Assembly: GCA_047967505.1 (NCBI GenBank)
Contig: CM106540.1
Length of the DNA: 64,000 nt
Strand: one strand, 5' to 3'
Origin: Dipteris shenzhenensis
Taxonomy: Eukaryota > Polypodiophyta > Polypodiopsida > Gleicheniales
The notes below the pieces were generated by a model. The model did no database searches, was not told where the DNA came from, and was given only the letters and a program-made list of their open reading frames with translations. The translations under genes and the position numbers were made by a program. Shown here piece after piece: positions 40,003 to 51,270 of the stretch (positions within the stretch are counted from its first letter, which is position 1; every line of letters begins with the position of its first letter).

Positions 40003-41799
40003 CTTGCAGCGGAGGAAGAGGTAAGGTAGGAGAGACAAGAGTGACCTTGTAAGGTAGCACACAGGAGAGAGAGTTTGTAGTGAGGAGAGAGAGCGTGTAG
40101 TGAGGTGAGGCATTCACAACATTGTTTTGTTTTTGCAGAAGATAGTTACAAGGTTGTGGACGTGGGAAGTAGCATGTTGCATGCGTCCATTTTTTGTGTG
40201 CCTTTGGCAGGACTAAGTGAAAGCGACGTTGCAGAAATAAAAATTGGGCCTATTTATTTTATGAAATTTTGATAAATACGTGTTCGATCAAATTCATCGC
40301 ATGTAAACTTCCCAAATGGCATATTCTTGCTTATAGCTATTTTGTGATTGGTTGGGCCTCCCTATTTTTCTCTACTTTCTCTTTCCTCCACCATTTTCTT
40401 CCTCTTTCTATTTTCTCCTACTTTCTATTTCGTGATGTCCTTTGAATCTTAATTAAGATTCAACACTTGTTCTTACTGCTACTCTTCACTTCTCCTTCAC
40501 CATCCTTCAATAGAAACCCCTCCTTTTTTGGCCCTCGAGGTGCTTCCCTCGATGGTTACACCTCATGTGCACCCCCTTCTTCCCCATGTCGGATGTTATG
40601 TTTGTGTATCTATGGTTGGCCTTCTCACCTTGGTCTCTTTCGATGACGCTGTGAAGTCTTGTTATTCTTTTGTCATGTGATAGCTCTTCGATAAACACAT
40701 GCCATTAAAACTGCTGTTGGCTCAAGTGTCTGTTGATATCACAACCTACCTAGTACATGCTTTCTTCTATTACGCTCTTTGCATTATGCTCCCTTAATTC
40801 ACCTACTCTAGAACTTGTGCATGCCCAACATCGGTGACTATTTGCTTTGTATTAACAACTTATCTTCCACTCTTGGACTTATATATGTGGACTGTGGTTG
40901 TCTCTCTATGTCTATGCATGAAGGTTGACGATGCTGATGAATGGCTTGTCTCTTTTAGTGATATCAGAGTTTGAAATTAGACCTAATTGATAGGGAGGGA
41001 GGTGAATGCATTACCCTTGCCATAGGTGAGGTATATCATGCCAAATTTTTCAAAACCTTAAACATTGGTGATTCTCCGTCTGCAATAAAAAGCACACAAT
41101 GGCATTTGAAAATTTGACTATAACTTAACTTTTGACTTGTCCTCCACTAGGATTGAGCTCCATGAACCGTTTATAGTTGATCCAGTATTTGTTCAAAAAA
41201 AAATTGCACTTATAGAGTTACCAAGCTAGGACACTTGATGTAGCAATCAATTCGATCATCAGTGATGTTGAAGATGTAGACAATTGAATTATGGTACCAT
41301 TTCTTTATGAAGTGTCTCTTTAAATTGTAGTAGGTTTTGCACTATTAGATTATAAGATTCTTAATTTTGCAAACAATGTAGCTAATGTTCTAGAGCAATC
41401 ACCGCTCTTACTATGTAAAAATTCTGGAAAGATTCAAGACGATTAGCTTTTGTCACTTTGTGTTGAGAAATGTTGTGTCCAAAACGAATAGCCAACCCAT
41501 TGCACTAAACATATACCTACCTAAGAATAAATACAAGAAATTGCGGGAACAACATTTGAATGGCAGCAATAGGGTTGTGCTTTTGTATGAATTGGTTTGC
41601 AGAAGATGCAAAAATTGTTGTGTCCTTAGTTGTTAACCTCCTAGTTCTACTTCGGCTTATAGTGTAGAATCTAGTGGAATACCGCATGCAGTGAACCAAC
41701 ATTTTGTTTTCTACACTAGGAGTAGAAAGAGCTACGAAAAGCCTCGCCATTTTGGCCATGTAATGCAAACAAATGAGGAAGAAAAGAGCACTTTTATGC
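39442..41799. other. No supported gene; GA microsatellite and LTR-like pieces
   Basis: About 2.4 kb of mostly AT-rich sequence. It contains (GA)n at 39958-40003, an LTR-like TATA (CTATATAGGG, near 39760) and a degenerate tRNA-Met primer-like word TGATATCAGAGT near 40960. The upstream part of the next element's 5' LTR probably lies at the right end. Confidence 0.4.
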
Positions 41800-42186
41800 G
41801 CTAGGGTTAGGGATAAACCCTAAAAAGCCTCTGTATAAAGGCTAGTTTTTTGTCTTTGGTCTTGATTCTCACTATTGGCAATAGAAGAGCTCGAGTTTCC
41901 TTCAACTCATCTCCACCATTGTTGTTGTGCTCTTGCATCCTTCTACTTCCCTTTACTTGCATTCGTGTTACGTACTTCACCCTTCACCATGCTCACGATT
42001 GATACTCTCTCCTCTCTTCTTTCCCTTCTATGGTGAATGCTTGCATTGTGTGAGAATGGGAGCAAGATTGACACTCTTGCCAGTCGGTAGGTTTAGTTGC
42101 TTCCAAACAAAGGTTACCACAAAGATGAGTGCTTTGTAGGATCATTACAAGATCCCCATGACATGTTAGTTTGAAAAGACTTGACA
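41800..42186 (+). repeat. 5' LTR, right part, of an Athila/Tat-like gypsy element
   Basis: It contains CCTCTGTATAAAGGC (TATA box, about 41830), a CAATAGAAGAG region, and an end at TTGACA just before the tRNA-Asp primer site. The left end is not defined because no 3' LTR is in the window. Confidence 0.6.
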
Positions 42187-42190
42187 ATTT

Positions 42191-42208
42191 TGGCGCCGTT
42201 GTCGGGAA
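42191..42208 (+). promoter_or_regulatory. Primer-binding site, tRNA-Asp type
   Basis: TGGCGCCGTTGTCGGGAA, within ATTTTGGCGCCG, is the standard primer site of plant Athila/Tat gypsy elements. Confidence 0.85.
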
Positions 42209-42659
42209 TAGATGCATTGGGCTTTCTAAGCACCGATCTCTCTCATTAACCACCCATTGCCCACCTTGAAATGACTAGCATGGAAAGGTTGGTTGTGGAG
42301 TAGTAGAAGCCTTAGGGGCGAGTAGTCTAGGGGCCAATTCGGGCATGTTTGTTGTGTTTTTTATGCATATTTGTGTTGAAAAGTAGGTGAGGTGATTGCT
42401 ACGAAGATTGTGGAGTCAAATCACTTGTCATTGTCAAGCTAGAGGGATTGGAAGGTCATAGTCTCGAAGTTGATGTGACAGGCCATTGTCTCGAAAACCT
42501 CCGAAATCTTTCAAATTATTATTATTTTTTGTTGATTCTTTGTCATTATAGTGTAGAGTAGACTCTAGGCACCTCTGTAGCAAAAAACATAGGCAAAAAA
42601 CTCAAAAAACAAGGCTGACAGAGCCAAAATTTGACATAGGCCGAGTCTCGGGTAGCTAT

Positions 42660-44225
42660 CCTATGTAGCCACGTCATGGCTCTGTGCCCCCATAGTCAAG
42701 TGTAGCCACGCCGTGGGCACCGCTTTAGGGGTGGATATCCTCGACATAATTCTTATCTGCTCACAGCCACCAGTTAGCTAACACGTGTCCACCTACCACG
42801 GGATATTTTGTGTGCCCACGTAGTCCACTTTGACCTTGGATCTTGAATTATTTTCATTTCTTTGTGCTTGAAACTTGTTGCATTGCATTTCTAGGCCTTA
42901 GATCTAGTGGCTAAAACACAAAAAGCACCTAAAAAACACAAGTCAAAAGTGTGCCCCCGTACTGAAAATCATCACGTTAACACGCTTAAAATTAACTTGG
43001 ACTTGGACAAAGAGTGCCTCTAGCACTTGGACAACATCTAACTAAAACTTGAACATTGGCCATTTGTGCCCCCGTGAGTCTCCAAGGAGGGAAACAAAAT
43101 GCTAGCAAAATTTGCCCAAGACAAGAACATCTCTGAAAAACACGTGTCCAACTCCCAAACACTTGCTTACACTTGAGAACTTCATCAACCATTGAAATAA
43201 GTTAAGTCCAGTTTGTGCCCACGTTGTGGCCACGGTTCCCCCGTAATTATCCAAGTGAACTGAGAGTTGTGCCCAAAACCTTCCAAATCAGTGCCAAAAC
43301 ACTGAGGAACTGCTAAGGCACAAAATTCTTTTAACATAAAAGTGTAGCCATGCCGTGGCTACAGGAGTAGGCAGTGTCCTTTTGATTCAGAAAGCACCCC
43401 CCAAAGCTAGAAAATGCTTCAAGGATCATACCCAAGCTCATTCCTGCATTGTGAAGATCAATCATGAGTCATATTAAGTGAGTAGGGTGTGTGCCCACGT
43501 GGTGAATTACTCCTACTTAAGATAGAAAATTGAACTGGGACTTGTGCCAAAACACTCCAACAAGGTACCAAAGAATTTTGGGATTGATCAAGCATCAAAA
43601 TCAGAAAAGTCACCAGTGTGTCATTGGGACTCAATAGGACTAAGGAAACATCTAGGAGTTGCCCAAGTAGAAATTCCCACCAAGTCAAGTTGTGGCCACG
43701 CCGTGGCTACATAGACTAAAGTCATCTAAAAGGTGTCAAACTCATCTGGACAACACAATTGGACCTCATGATCATCAACCAAGACGAACAACTATCAAAA
43801 TCATCATAACTGATCATTTGCACTAAGGTGTGCCCCCGTAGTCTTAGACTCTCAAAATTCATCACTTTTTGACCAAGACTGGGCAACGAAAGTCCAAGGA
43901 CTTGTAAAAACCTAAGGGAAGTGTGCTCAAGCAAAAACAAGCCAATCTATGTGGCCACACCGTGGCTATAGAAATTGACCATCACCAAACTAAACAAAAA
44001 CCTTCCCCTAGGAGTGAAACATGACCTAGAACTTGCCAAAATGCAAAAAGACAACTTTTGAACTTGATAGAGTACACTAAGTGTTGTGGCCACGTTGTCA
44101 TTTTGAGTTAGATTGGAGAATTTCCAGGTGCCAATGACCATCCAAAAGGGTTGAGGGACATTTAGAAAGACTTTCCAAGGCATAACACAACTTCCAGATT
44201 TTGTGGCCATGTCGTGGCTACAGGA
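42660..44225 (+). repeat. Periodic array with a GCCAC..GTGGC core, ~125-bp spacing
   Basis: Variants of GTGGCCACGCCGTGGCTAC or GTGTGCCC(A/C)CGT begin at 42665, 42702, 42812, 42951, 43066, 43215, 43344, 43491, 43692, 43830, 43951, 44086 and 44203. Spacing is mostly 110-150 bp, with one ~200-bp gap. Between them, words like GTGCCAAAACACT and CAAGGACTTG recur. It lies between primer site and gag. Minus-strand open stretches here are by-products of the repeat. Confidence 0.75.
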
Positions 44226-45025
44226 CTCATATCACCCAGATAGTACCCAAAAGCCTCCCTCAGGTCAATAAACAATAAGGGACCTAGTTCCAAGATTCAG
44301 AGTGTCCAAAAAACCAAGAAATCAAGTCTAGAGTCTACAAGGCTAGTGACCAAGGTACATGCACCTTGGGTCAGGCAGAATCTTAGGAGCTGATCCAGAA
44401 CTTGAAGACAGTGCTTCCAACACCAATTAGGAGTCCTCACATTTTAACATTCCTAGCTTTGCACACTTAAGGACAGAGGGGTCAAATTACAGTTCATCTT
44501 CTGTTCAAGGACCAAGACAACCAGAGGAGTCAAGTTTAGAGGATACCTCTAGTCTTGTTGGTAGCATGGATCAAAAATTGAGATGAGGGTCACGGTGGCT
44601 CCTAATTCTGCATCAGTGGAAGGGAAATCCCCTACATCTTCTATAGCTACTAGACTCTACCAAGGTATCTCCAACATCATGGGTAGATTTGGATTCCAAG
44701 ATCCAAACAACATAGAAAACCCATTTTCCAGGAGAACAACTTTACAAGAGACCGAGCCTCCGATAGAGACGACCTCCAACCACGGAACCAATGACAAGGG
44801 AGTCCTCAGCAAGAACCTCCAGATTTTATAATTGTGGAGAAGATTACACAAGAAGACCACAAGTTCATTTCGAATAGATATAACCTAGGAGACACACAAA
44901 CCAATCCTTTCCCTGAGTATCCTAGAGAACCACCTGTCAACACAGAAAGGGTAGCGAAGCGAATTCCCAGGACCACATTTTCACTCTACAATACCATAGC
45001 TTGGGAAAATGAACCACCCCAATTC

Positions 45026-46044
45026 GGGGACGAGCATTTTCTGAGCGAAATCTTCCGAGCGTCCGAGCGAAGGAAAAAAAAAGCTTCCAACTATGCATAA
45101 ATATGGCAAAAATCGATCAGAAGAAAACATAGTTTCACTTAGAAATATGCAAAGTATTATAGCAATGCCTATTTTATACAAAAATCTTTAGGTGAATCTG
45201 TAGGAATGGTGAGAGCATAATGGGATGGCTTTTGAAGAAACCCACATGTAGAGTAGACTTCTCTATGAAAATTCCCTTATGATCCTTCTTACAACTTTTA
45301 CTTAATAGGGGGTGACATTGAAAACCCTCTCTCAACCTATCTTCATGAAAGAGTTTCTTCAAAGAAAACTCATTGAAGCAAGCCATCCAGGTAGTTTCGC
45401 CAGCGAAACCCCTTTGAAGCAAGTCTCCCAAGGTAGTTTCGCTGGCGAAACTACCTTGGACAGCACTTTTAAAAGTGACATAACTTTCATATCCAATGTC
45501 CAAATATAGTCATTCAACCACTCAAATTGATTGGAACATCCCATTTGAGCACATCTATGGAGTTATATTTTGGAAAATCTTTCATATATAGTATTAAATA
45601 TTACATGTATTTTATGAGAGTGATATATAAGCCCAAGTTAATACTTATTTATAGTAATTTAAACTTCTTTAGAAACATGTCCATAAATATGCTATAAAAA
45701 CACTAAAAAGATATTGCCATATGATATAAATGTGTTAATAAGTAATTATATATGCATAGTATTATTACATTGAGAGTGATTATGAGGAATGTTTCTTAAA
45801 GGAATCAACACTTTTTTAAGGTAATAACAGGGGTACAAAGGGATGTCTCTAAATAAGAAAATTATGTTGTGTAAAAATGAATGAGTGACTAGTCTGTATA
45901 TTTTTATGATAAAGGGATCTAGTTCTAGTGAAAATAAAAGTGTAAAAACCATGTTTCCTAAAGAAAAACATTTTAAAAAATCTCTTGAAAAACACGCTCG
46001 GATAAACTTGCTCATAGGTTTTTGCTCGTAAAATTGACGCATCC
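45026..46044. mobile_element. Nested inverted-repeat DNA element in gag, 9-bp target duplication
   Basis: Flanked by CCCCAATTC at 45017-45025 and 46045-46053. The ends are imperfect inverted repeats: left GGGGACGAGCATTTTCTGAG then CCGAGCGT; right, read backward, GGATGCGTCAATTTTACGAG then CCGAGCGTG. No transposase is present. It is AT-rich and includes the TTTCG hairpins at 45391-45459. Size and 7-9-bp duplication fit a non-autonomous MULE- or hAT-like element. Removing it and one target copy takes out 1028 bp and puts both gag halves in one frame. Confidence 0.7.
45391..45459. repeat. Tandem TTTCG hairpins
   Basis: Hairpin 1 has stem GTTTCG/CGAAAC around CCAG (about 45394-45409). Hairpin 2 has a 14-bp perfect stem CCAAGGTAGTTTCG/CGAAACTACCTTGG around CTGG (45428-45459). 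The flanking TTGAAGCAAG is also duplicated. Confidence 0.85.
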
Positions 46045-47225
46045 CCCCAATTCCAACCAACCACTATAGCTTCTGGAGCAAGATTTGGATCATTGTTTAG
46101 TATTAGTACTTGGACAACGGATCAATTCTTCACAGTAGCTGCTACTACATTTGGTTCTACTCAGAACGTGACTATGCCAAGACATATGGAAACCTTCATA
46201 GCTTTTAGAGCCACGGTGACACAAGTCACACAAAATCCAATCAATCCTATAGGAGGAATGGGAAATTCAGTACCCATATTTGAAGCCCATCCTCAAAATC
46301 CACCTATCACACAAGCACCACCAAATGGACCAAATCAAGGCATGGGAGGATATTATGCACCACCACCGCCACCTCCAGCAAATTAGACAATTCTTATGGA
46401 TGATGCCTTAAGAATCCTAGTACAAGCTCTAGGAAGGGGGGGAAGCAAACCCACCCCAACACCATGGAGGCAGAGATCATAATCTTGTCCAAAATCGTCC
46501 TATTGCTATCTCGAAATTACTCATCAAGTTCCTTGGTGAAGGAGACCCGATCTCACATATAGAAAGATTCGAGTAGATTTGTGAAACCTTTGATGAAGTA
46601 GGTGATTTGGATAAGGTGAATGCCTTCGAGCTGAGCTTGGATAGAAAGGTAGGATAGCGGTATGGAGCCTTAGAACCAGAAGAAAGGATTAATTTGGACT
46701 CAGCTTCAAAAAGCTTTTATCATAGGATTCTCGCCTAGCCGATCGAGATAAAGTCCGATAAACCAATTGTATCAAGTGCGACAAGAGCACTTATCACTTC
46801 AGGATTACATTGCTAAGATCAAACACTTGAATACCCATTGTGAGCCACATGAACAGCTCAGTGATGCACAACTGCTACCAAGATTCTTAGTGGGCTTAAA
46901 AAACAAAAAGTTGCATGACGTACTATTTGTAATGAACCCTGAATCATTTGAGTTATGCAGTAAGGCAACGATCAAACTTGGAGATAATATGATGGATAAT
47001 GACATAGATAGACCAACATCACCATCACCATCAAATAGTGGATCACATCACTCAAGATCATCCACATCAAAGGATTTGAAGGAAGGACCACATTCTTCTA
47101 AGGACCTTAATATAGAAGAGTTGGCCAAGAAACTCTTAAAGAGATTAAATCCGCCAGGCCAAGCAGTAGTACTTAGAGGGGCTCCGACCAACCCACATTT
47201 GTTTCCATGAAGAGATAATGTATGG

Positions 47226-47342
47226 TGTGGGATGTGCAATGGAAATCACCTGACAAACGAATGTCCTAGACTAAGGGCAAGACCTCCTCTATTGTACTGT
47301 GGACATTGTGTGAGATGGGGAAATCACGAGACATCTCAATGT
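47226..47342 (+). pseudogene. Gag zinc knuckles 1 and 2
   Basis: CGMCNGNHLTNEC (47226-47264) is CX2CX3HX4C. CGHCVRWGNHETSQC (47298-47342) is CX2CX5HX4C. They are in one frame, directly after the capsid part of gag, and would bind the genomic RNA. Confidence 0.75.
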
Positions 47343-47677
47343 CGTTATCCACAAGCACCACCCTAGCCTCCAATATATCAACCAAGACCACAACTCGCAT
47401 TGCCAGCTCCTCCAAGACAAGCAATCCAGCCAATGGGACCAATAGGTGCAACACCTGTAATCTAAGGACAGCAGTATAGAGCCCAAACTTTTTCGTTGCC
47501 CCCCCAAAGTAATATGATTATAACCGCCACCACCATGTATCACACCAATGAACCAAGTATTGGTGGAAGAATTACTAGGAGAATGGGTGGAGACAGAAGT
47601 GGTGATGGAAGTATCGATGAATCCTCCAATGACATACACAGAAGAAGACCCAAAGTATATAAGTTACATAAGTCACT

Positions 47678-48196
47678 ATGTACTTCATGGTGATCAACAT
47701 ATTCATGTTTATCAGACAATGCCAGTGGGCAAGTGAATGTCCATATAGGAATGAACCTGGACAACCCATAATGTGCTATGGATGTCAAGGCAACCATTAT
47801 TACAAGGATTGTCCCTACAAAAACAATGCTCAAGCACAACCACAAGCACTGCAATCACCCCCAATACCAAACATGCCATTATGTAGTGGGTGTGGTGTCG
47901 AACACTTGTATAAAGATTGTCCCATGAGAAGACCCACAACTCCAGCAAATGACCAGAAGATGACCAATCTTAATCTTCTTGGAATTGAGAGAGGACGTGT
48001 AGCCCACATACCTCTAAATGCTGCCCACATACCTCTAAAAGCTTTGACAAGATTACAAGCTTGGTATATGAGGCAAGAATTGAAGAAGCATGAGAAGGAA
48101 AAACATGCTAACACATCCAAGGATCCAAGTTCCCATTGTGCAAAGTGGGTCAAAAGAAGAGATAGCCACTTGCGAAGGAACATGAAGAACGGCTAG
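47678..48196 (+). pseudogene. Gag zinc knuckles 3 and 4 and basic tail
   Basis: The frame holds CYGCQGNHYYKDC (47774-47812) and CSGCGVEHLYKDC (47882-47920), both CX2CX3HX4C. A Lys/Arg-rich tail follows (RQELKKHEKEKH). It belongs to the nucleocapsid part of the gag started at 44.6 kb, in a shifted frame. Confidence 0.75.
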
Positions 48197-48674
48197 TGTG
48201 GCTAGTGAAAAGAACCCACAAACGAGCCAAAAGCCACAGAGTGTACAAGCCAAGGGAGATCTTAGATCAAGTACCCCTTGAGGATTAAATGAATATCCGA
48301 ATCCACCGGTGGAGATGGAACGGCTAGCGCAAGCCTAAGCTCTTATAGCGGAATATGAGCAAAAAGAAGAAGCCCAAAAAAGAACTCAAATAGTAGGGGA
48401 TACCACATTCCCTACTCATTTATCTTACCCATCACCTAAGTCACCTCTGAGAATTTCTTTAGTCGTGAGGGAGGAAAGTCATGTGAGCTCTTCCAACAAC
48501 AGTTCGTTTTTTATGGACATGATGTTTGAAGAGGATCCATGTATGAAACATTTAGAAGAAGAAGGACAAGGACCTAGATTTGCATTCGACTTTGATGAAC
48601 GAATGTCTGATGCAGTCACATGACTCGATAGAACAAGGGATGTCACAGGACTATCCACATTCCTATCCAGCGAA
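48197..48674 (+). other. Gag-protease linker, decayed
   Basis: About 480 bp with no clean frame but protein-like pieces (Glu-rich, then FDFDER near 48590). It is the expected low-complexity linker before protease. Confidence 0.4.
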
Positions 48675-49266
48675 GTGAAAACACCAATAGCATCATTATT
48701 GAAGGGAAATCCTACACTATGGTATGACTTGTGTGATTGGATGAATGGTCACTTGGATTCGATGTCTAGAGTGCCAAACGGACCTTCAGAACCCCCTGAA
48801 CCATCCATGAAAGGTTTACAAGAATTACCAGCAGTTCCAATAAACAAATTGGGATGTTATTCTGAAAGCAATGATACTAATGTTGTTATTCCAATATCCT
48901 ACCAAAACCAAGTAGTTACGGCTATCTTGGATGGAGGAGCAGGAGTTAGCATCATGACCAAACAATGCTAGGAAAAATGGGAAAGATCACCCATGGAGAG
49001 AACTACATTGAAAGTTAAGCTTGTTGATGGAGCAACAACTCGACCGGTAGGTGTAATCAAGGATCTCAAGATCAGAACATTTGGACTATCCTACAAGGTA
49101 TGGTTTTTTGTCATGGACTTTGGCAACCAGCTTGACTCATCTGACATTATCCTGGGAAGACCGTACATGAGAACATCTGGTCTGATCCATGATTGGGGTA
49201 CCAATATGATATATCTAAGAAAGGAAGGTCAAGTTCTTAAGGTGAACTTGGATACCTGGAAGACTC
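48675..49266 (+). pseudogene. Gypsy aspartic protease, broken
   Basis: Frame 48675-48971 ends with the active-site strand VVTAILDGGAGVSIMTKQC and a TAG. Another frame, 48993 on, continues TTLKVKLVDGATTRPVGVIK, then SDIILGRPYMRTSGLIHDWG, the hydrophobic-hydrophobic-Gly flap end (ILGRPxxR). This matches Athila/Tat retropepsins (LDSGAGVNIMs...LGRPWLRT), with D-G-G in place of D-S-G. RT should follow, but the sequence turns into (TG)n at 49285, so the element is cut here. Confidence 0.7.
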
Positions 49267-49284
49267 ATCCAGTGAGTGGCAACC

Positions 49285-49745
49285 TGTGTGTGTGTGTACA
49301 CACATACACGTGTGCGTGCACACGCAAACACACATGCATATGTATTTGTATATGTAAATGCATGTGCATGCATGGCTTTATTTTCTTCTAAACTCTATAT
49401 CCAATGTGACATAATGGAAATTAGGATGTTCCTATGTGTGTTATCCTTGAAACACTTTTGATCTATCAATGTATGCCTTTAGAATCCCCCCTACTCCCAT
49501 TTACATGTTGCCCCCCTTACCCCCCTACCCCTTGTTTCTTGTAACTAAAACTTCCTCCTACCCCTTTAATGAAACCCCCATTAAACCCATTCTTTATCCT
49601 TCTTAAACCCCCTTTAATTAATTCTTGTGCCTCCGTTTCAATTACATGTTTTATTAATTAAGTTTTAAAATGTCTTTTGATATTTGAAAGTGCAGTCTCT
49701 CTCTCTCTCTCTCTCTTTCATTTACTTTTATATATATATATATAT
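49285..49745. other. Microsatellites and T/C-rich spacer
   Basis: TG/CA repeats (about 49285-49350), CCCCCTA-type C-rich sequence (49485-49520), (CT)n at 49696-49717 and (TA)n at 49728-49745. No gene. The last repeat is the insertion site of the next element. Confidence 0.6.
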
Positions 49746-50071
49746 CGTAACAAGCGTACATATGAAGAGGGAGAGCGTGACAAAGACTCAAGCACAATAA
49801 CAAAGGGAAACACGATCTCAACCAGAAATTGAGCACACAAAAGACTGTGTTCTTTATTCAGCTCAACGGCCTTTTAACAAGCTTCTTTACAACAACGGAA
49901 TTGCAGCAAGAAGATGTTGGAGCGTCTCGATGGAGTGTCTGTGCTGGCAGGGTGCCAACACGAATCCTAGGTGTCTACGCAGCTGAGCTAGAGGGATGCT
50001 TATGTGGATTCCACGTGGCTAGACTGCCACATGGCGGCTACGTGACTTGGCGACTCAGGAGTGTCGTCACG
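49746..50071 (-). repeat. 3' LTR of the minus-strand gypsy element
   Basis: 326 bp with inverted ends CGTAAC...GTCACG. It is paired with 54193-54518; I count 17 mismatches, 15 of them transitions. Confidence 0.93.
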
Positions 50072-50086
50072 TCTTTCCCCCCGAAA
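50072..50086 (-). other. Polypurine tract of the minus-strand gypsy element
   Basis: On the minus strand, TTTCGGGGGGAAAGA abuts the 3' LTR start. Confidence 0.85.
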
Positions 50087-50141
50087 GAAATGCCCTGGAA
50101 GGATAAGGCTTGATCCTTTGGATATGGGCAGTAGTCCTTGT

Positions 50142-51255
50142 CTAATTTCGCCCAGCAGTACATCTTTGAACATCATAGGTTGTTTTGCCTACTGGCTTAA
50201 CAATCTGATATGGTCCGATCCATTTCTCTAGGAATTTCTCATTCAACCCTTTTTTCCTGGTGGGATAATGAATCATTACCAGGTCTCCTGGAGAATATGT
50301 TGCAGGTCTATGTCCTTTATTGCTGGCGGCTTTGAGCTTTTTGGAGATGTGACGCTGCATTTTGTCGAATGAAGGACAATGCGTCTGACAGGAAGTCACC
50401 CCACTCCTTTGCATCTTTATGCTTAATCTTGTCACGTGCAATTGTGCCAATCTCTGGTGGGAAATTTGGGGGTCTTCCAAATAACACCTCAAAAGGACTT
50501 ACCCGTGTTGATTCATGAATGGAAGTGTTGTAAGTAGCTACCACATATGGAAGAGAAATGTCCCAATTGGAATGCTCAGGATCGATGTACATTGCCAGCA
50601 TGAGTTTGATAGTACGATTTAATCTTTCTGTCAAGCCATTGCAATTAGGATGATGAGGGCTGGAAAATTGCTGCTTCACACTTAATCGATCGGCCAAAAT
50701 TCTTATCACCTCGGACTTGAAATTACTTCCTTGATCAGAAAGCAATTGCTCTGGACAGCCGTGTGGAAGAATGAGATTTTGGAGAAGAAAATTTGCAACT
50801 TTTGAAGCTGTTGCAGTTTTAAGGGGCTGCGCTATTGTCCAGCGAGTCAGGTAATCTGTCAAAACAATTATGTAATTGTATCCTTGGGAAGAAATCGGCA
50901 AAGGGCCCATAATATCATATGCCACCAACTCAAATGGTCGAGAAACTTTTATGGACTGCATATCTCCAGTCGGCTTTGTAGTTGGATCCTTATATGATTG
51001 ACAGACAGGGCAAGACTGCAAATACAAGTGAAGAGAGCGTCTCATCTTAGGCCAATAAAATTTAGACTGCAGCTTTGTAAGAACCTTGAGAAAGCCCAAA
51101 TGACCACCAAAAATGCCATCATGGAATGCATTTAAATAGGAATTCTTGAACTCTGCTGGCACAAAAAGGCGTGGCTGGAAAGGAGCTTTGTGATAGTAAA
51201 GAAGATCATCTATCAGACATAGATGCAGCGGCGGTTTAGGAGTCTGTATCTGCAA
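50142..51255 (-). pseudogene. Gypsy integrase
   Basis: Frame 51255-50317 holds the HHCC domain (H...HLGFLKVLTKLQSKFYWP, then CPVCQ) and the catalytic triad: Asp in VAYDIMGPLP, Asp in LLSDQGSNFKS, Glu in GLTERLNRT. After a frameshift near 50400, 50492-50142 gives the C-terminal SH3-like part (YSPGDLVMIHYPTRKKGLNE, FLEKWIGPYQIVKPVG). The triad is intact. It joins in frame with RNase H upstream, except for a TAA at 51271-51273. Confidence 0.92.
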
Positions 51256-51270
51256 AATGATATTTGAAAT

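Larger units (their letters stand above)
44583..47210 (+). pseudogene. Gypsy gag, broken and interrupted by a transposon
   Basis: Start near ATG 44583; a frameshift just before 44834; an N-terminal region to 45025 (IAWENEPPQF), where a 1.02-kb element interrupts it. It resumes at 46054 (to TAG 46387) with a Pro-rich tail. Frames then shift through ISKLLIKFLGEGDPISHIER (about 46500-46570, with a stop right after) into the capsid segment 46767-47210 (YQVRQEHLSLQDYIAKIKHL, LLPRFLVGLKNKKLHDVL). This is Retrotrans_gag organisation. It is in the correct order with the primer site, zinc knuckles and protease. Confidence 0.7.

Noticed and set aside
42992-44210. Series of minus-strand open stretches of 66-87 codons
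   Set aside because: They are evenly spaced by-products of the ~125-bp array and share no protein motif beyond the repeat.
37266-44225. CRISPR-like arrays
   Set aside because: The repeats diverge continuously with no constant repeat/unique spacer structure, and the context is a eukaryotic retroelement.
49276-49391. Extension of the gypsy protease frame past 49270
   Set aside because: The extra ~35 codons are Cys/Thr-rich translation of the TG/CA repeat.
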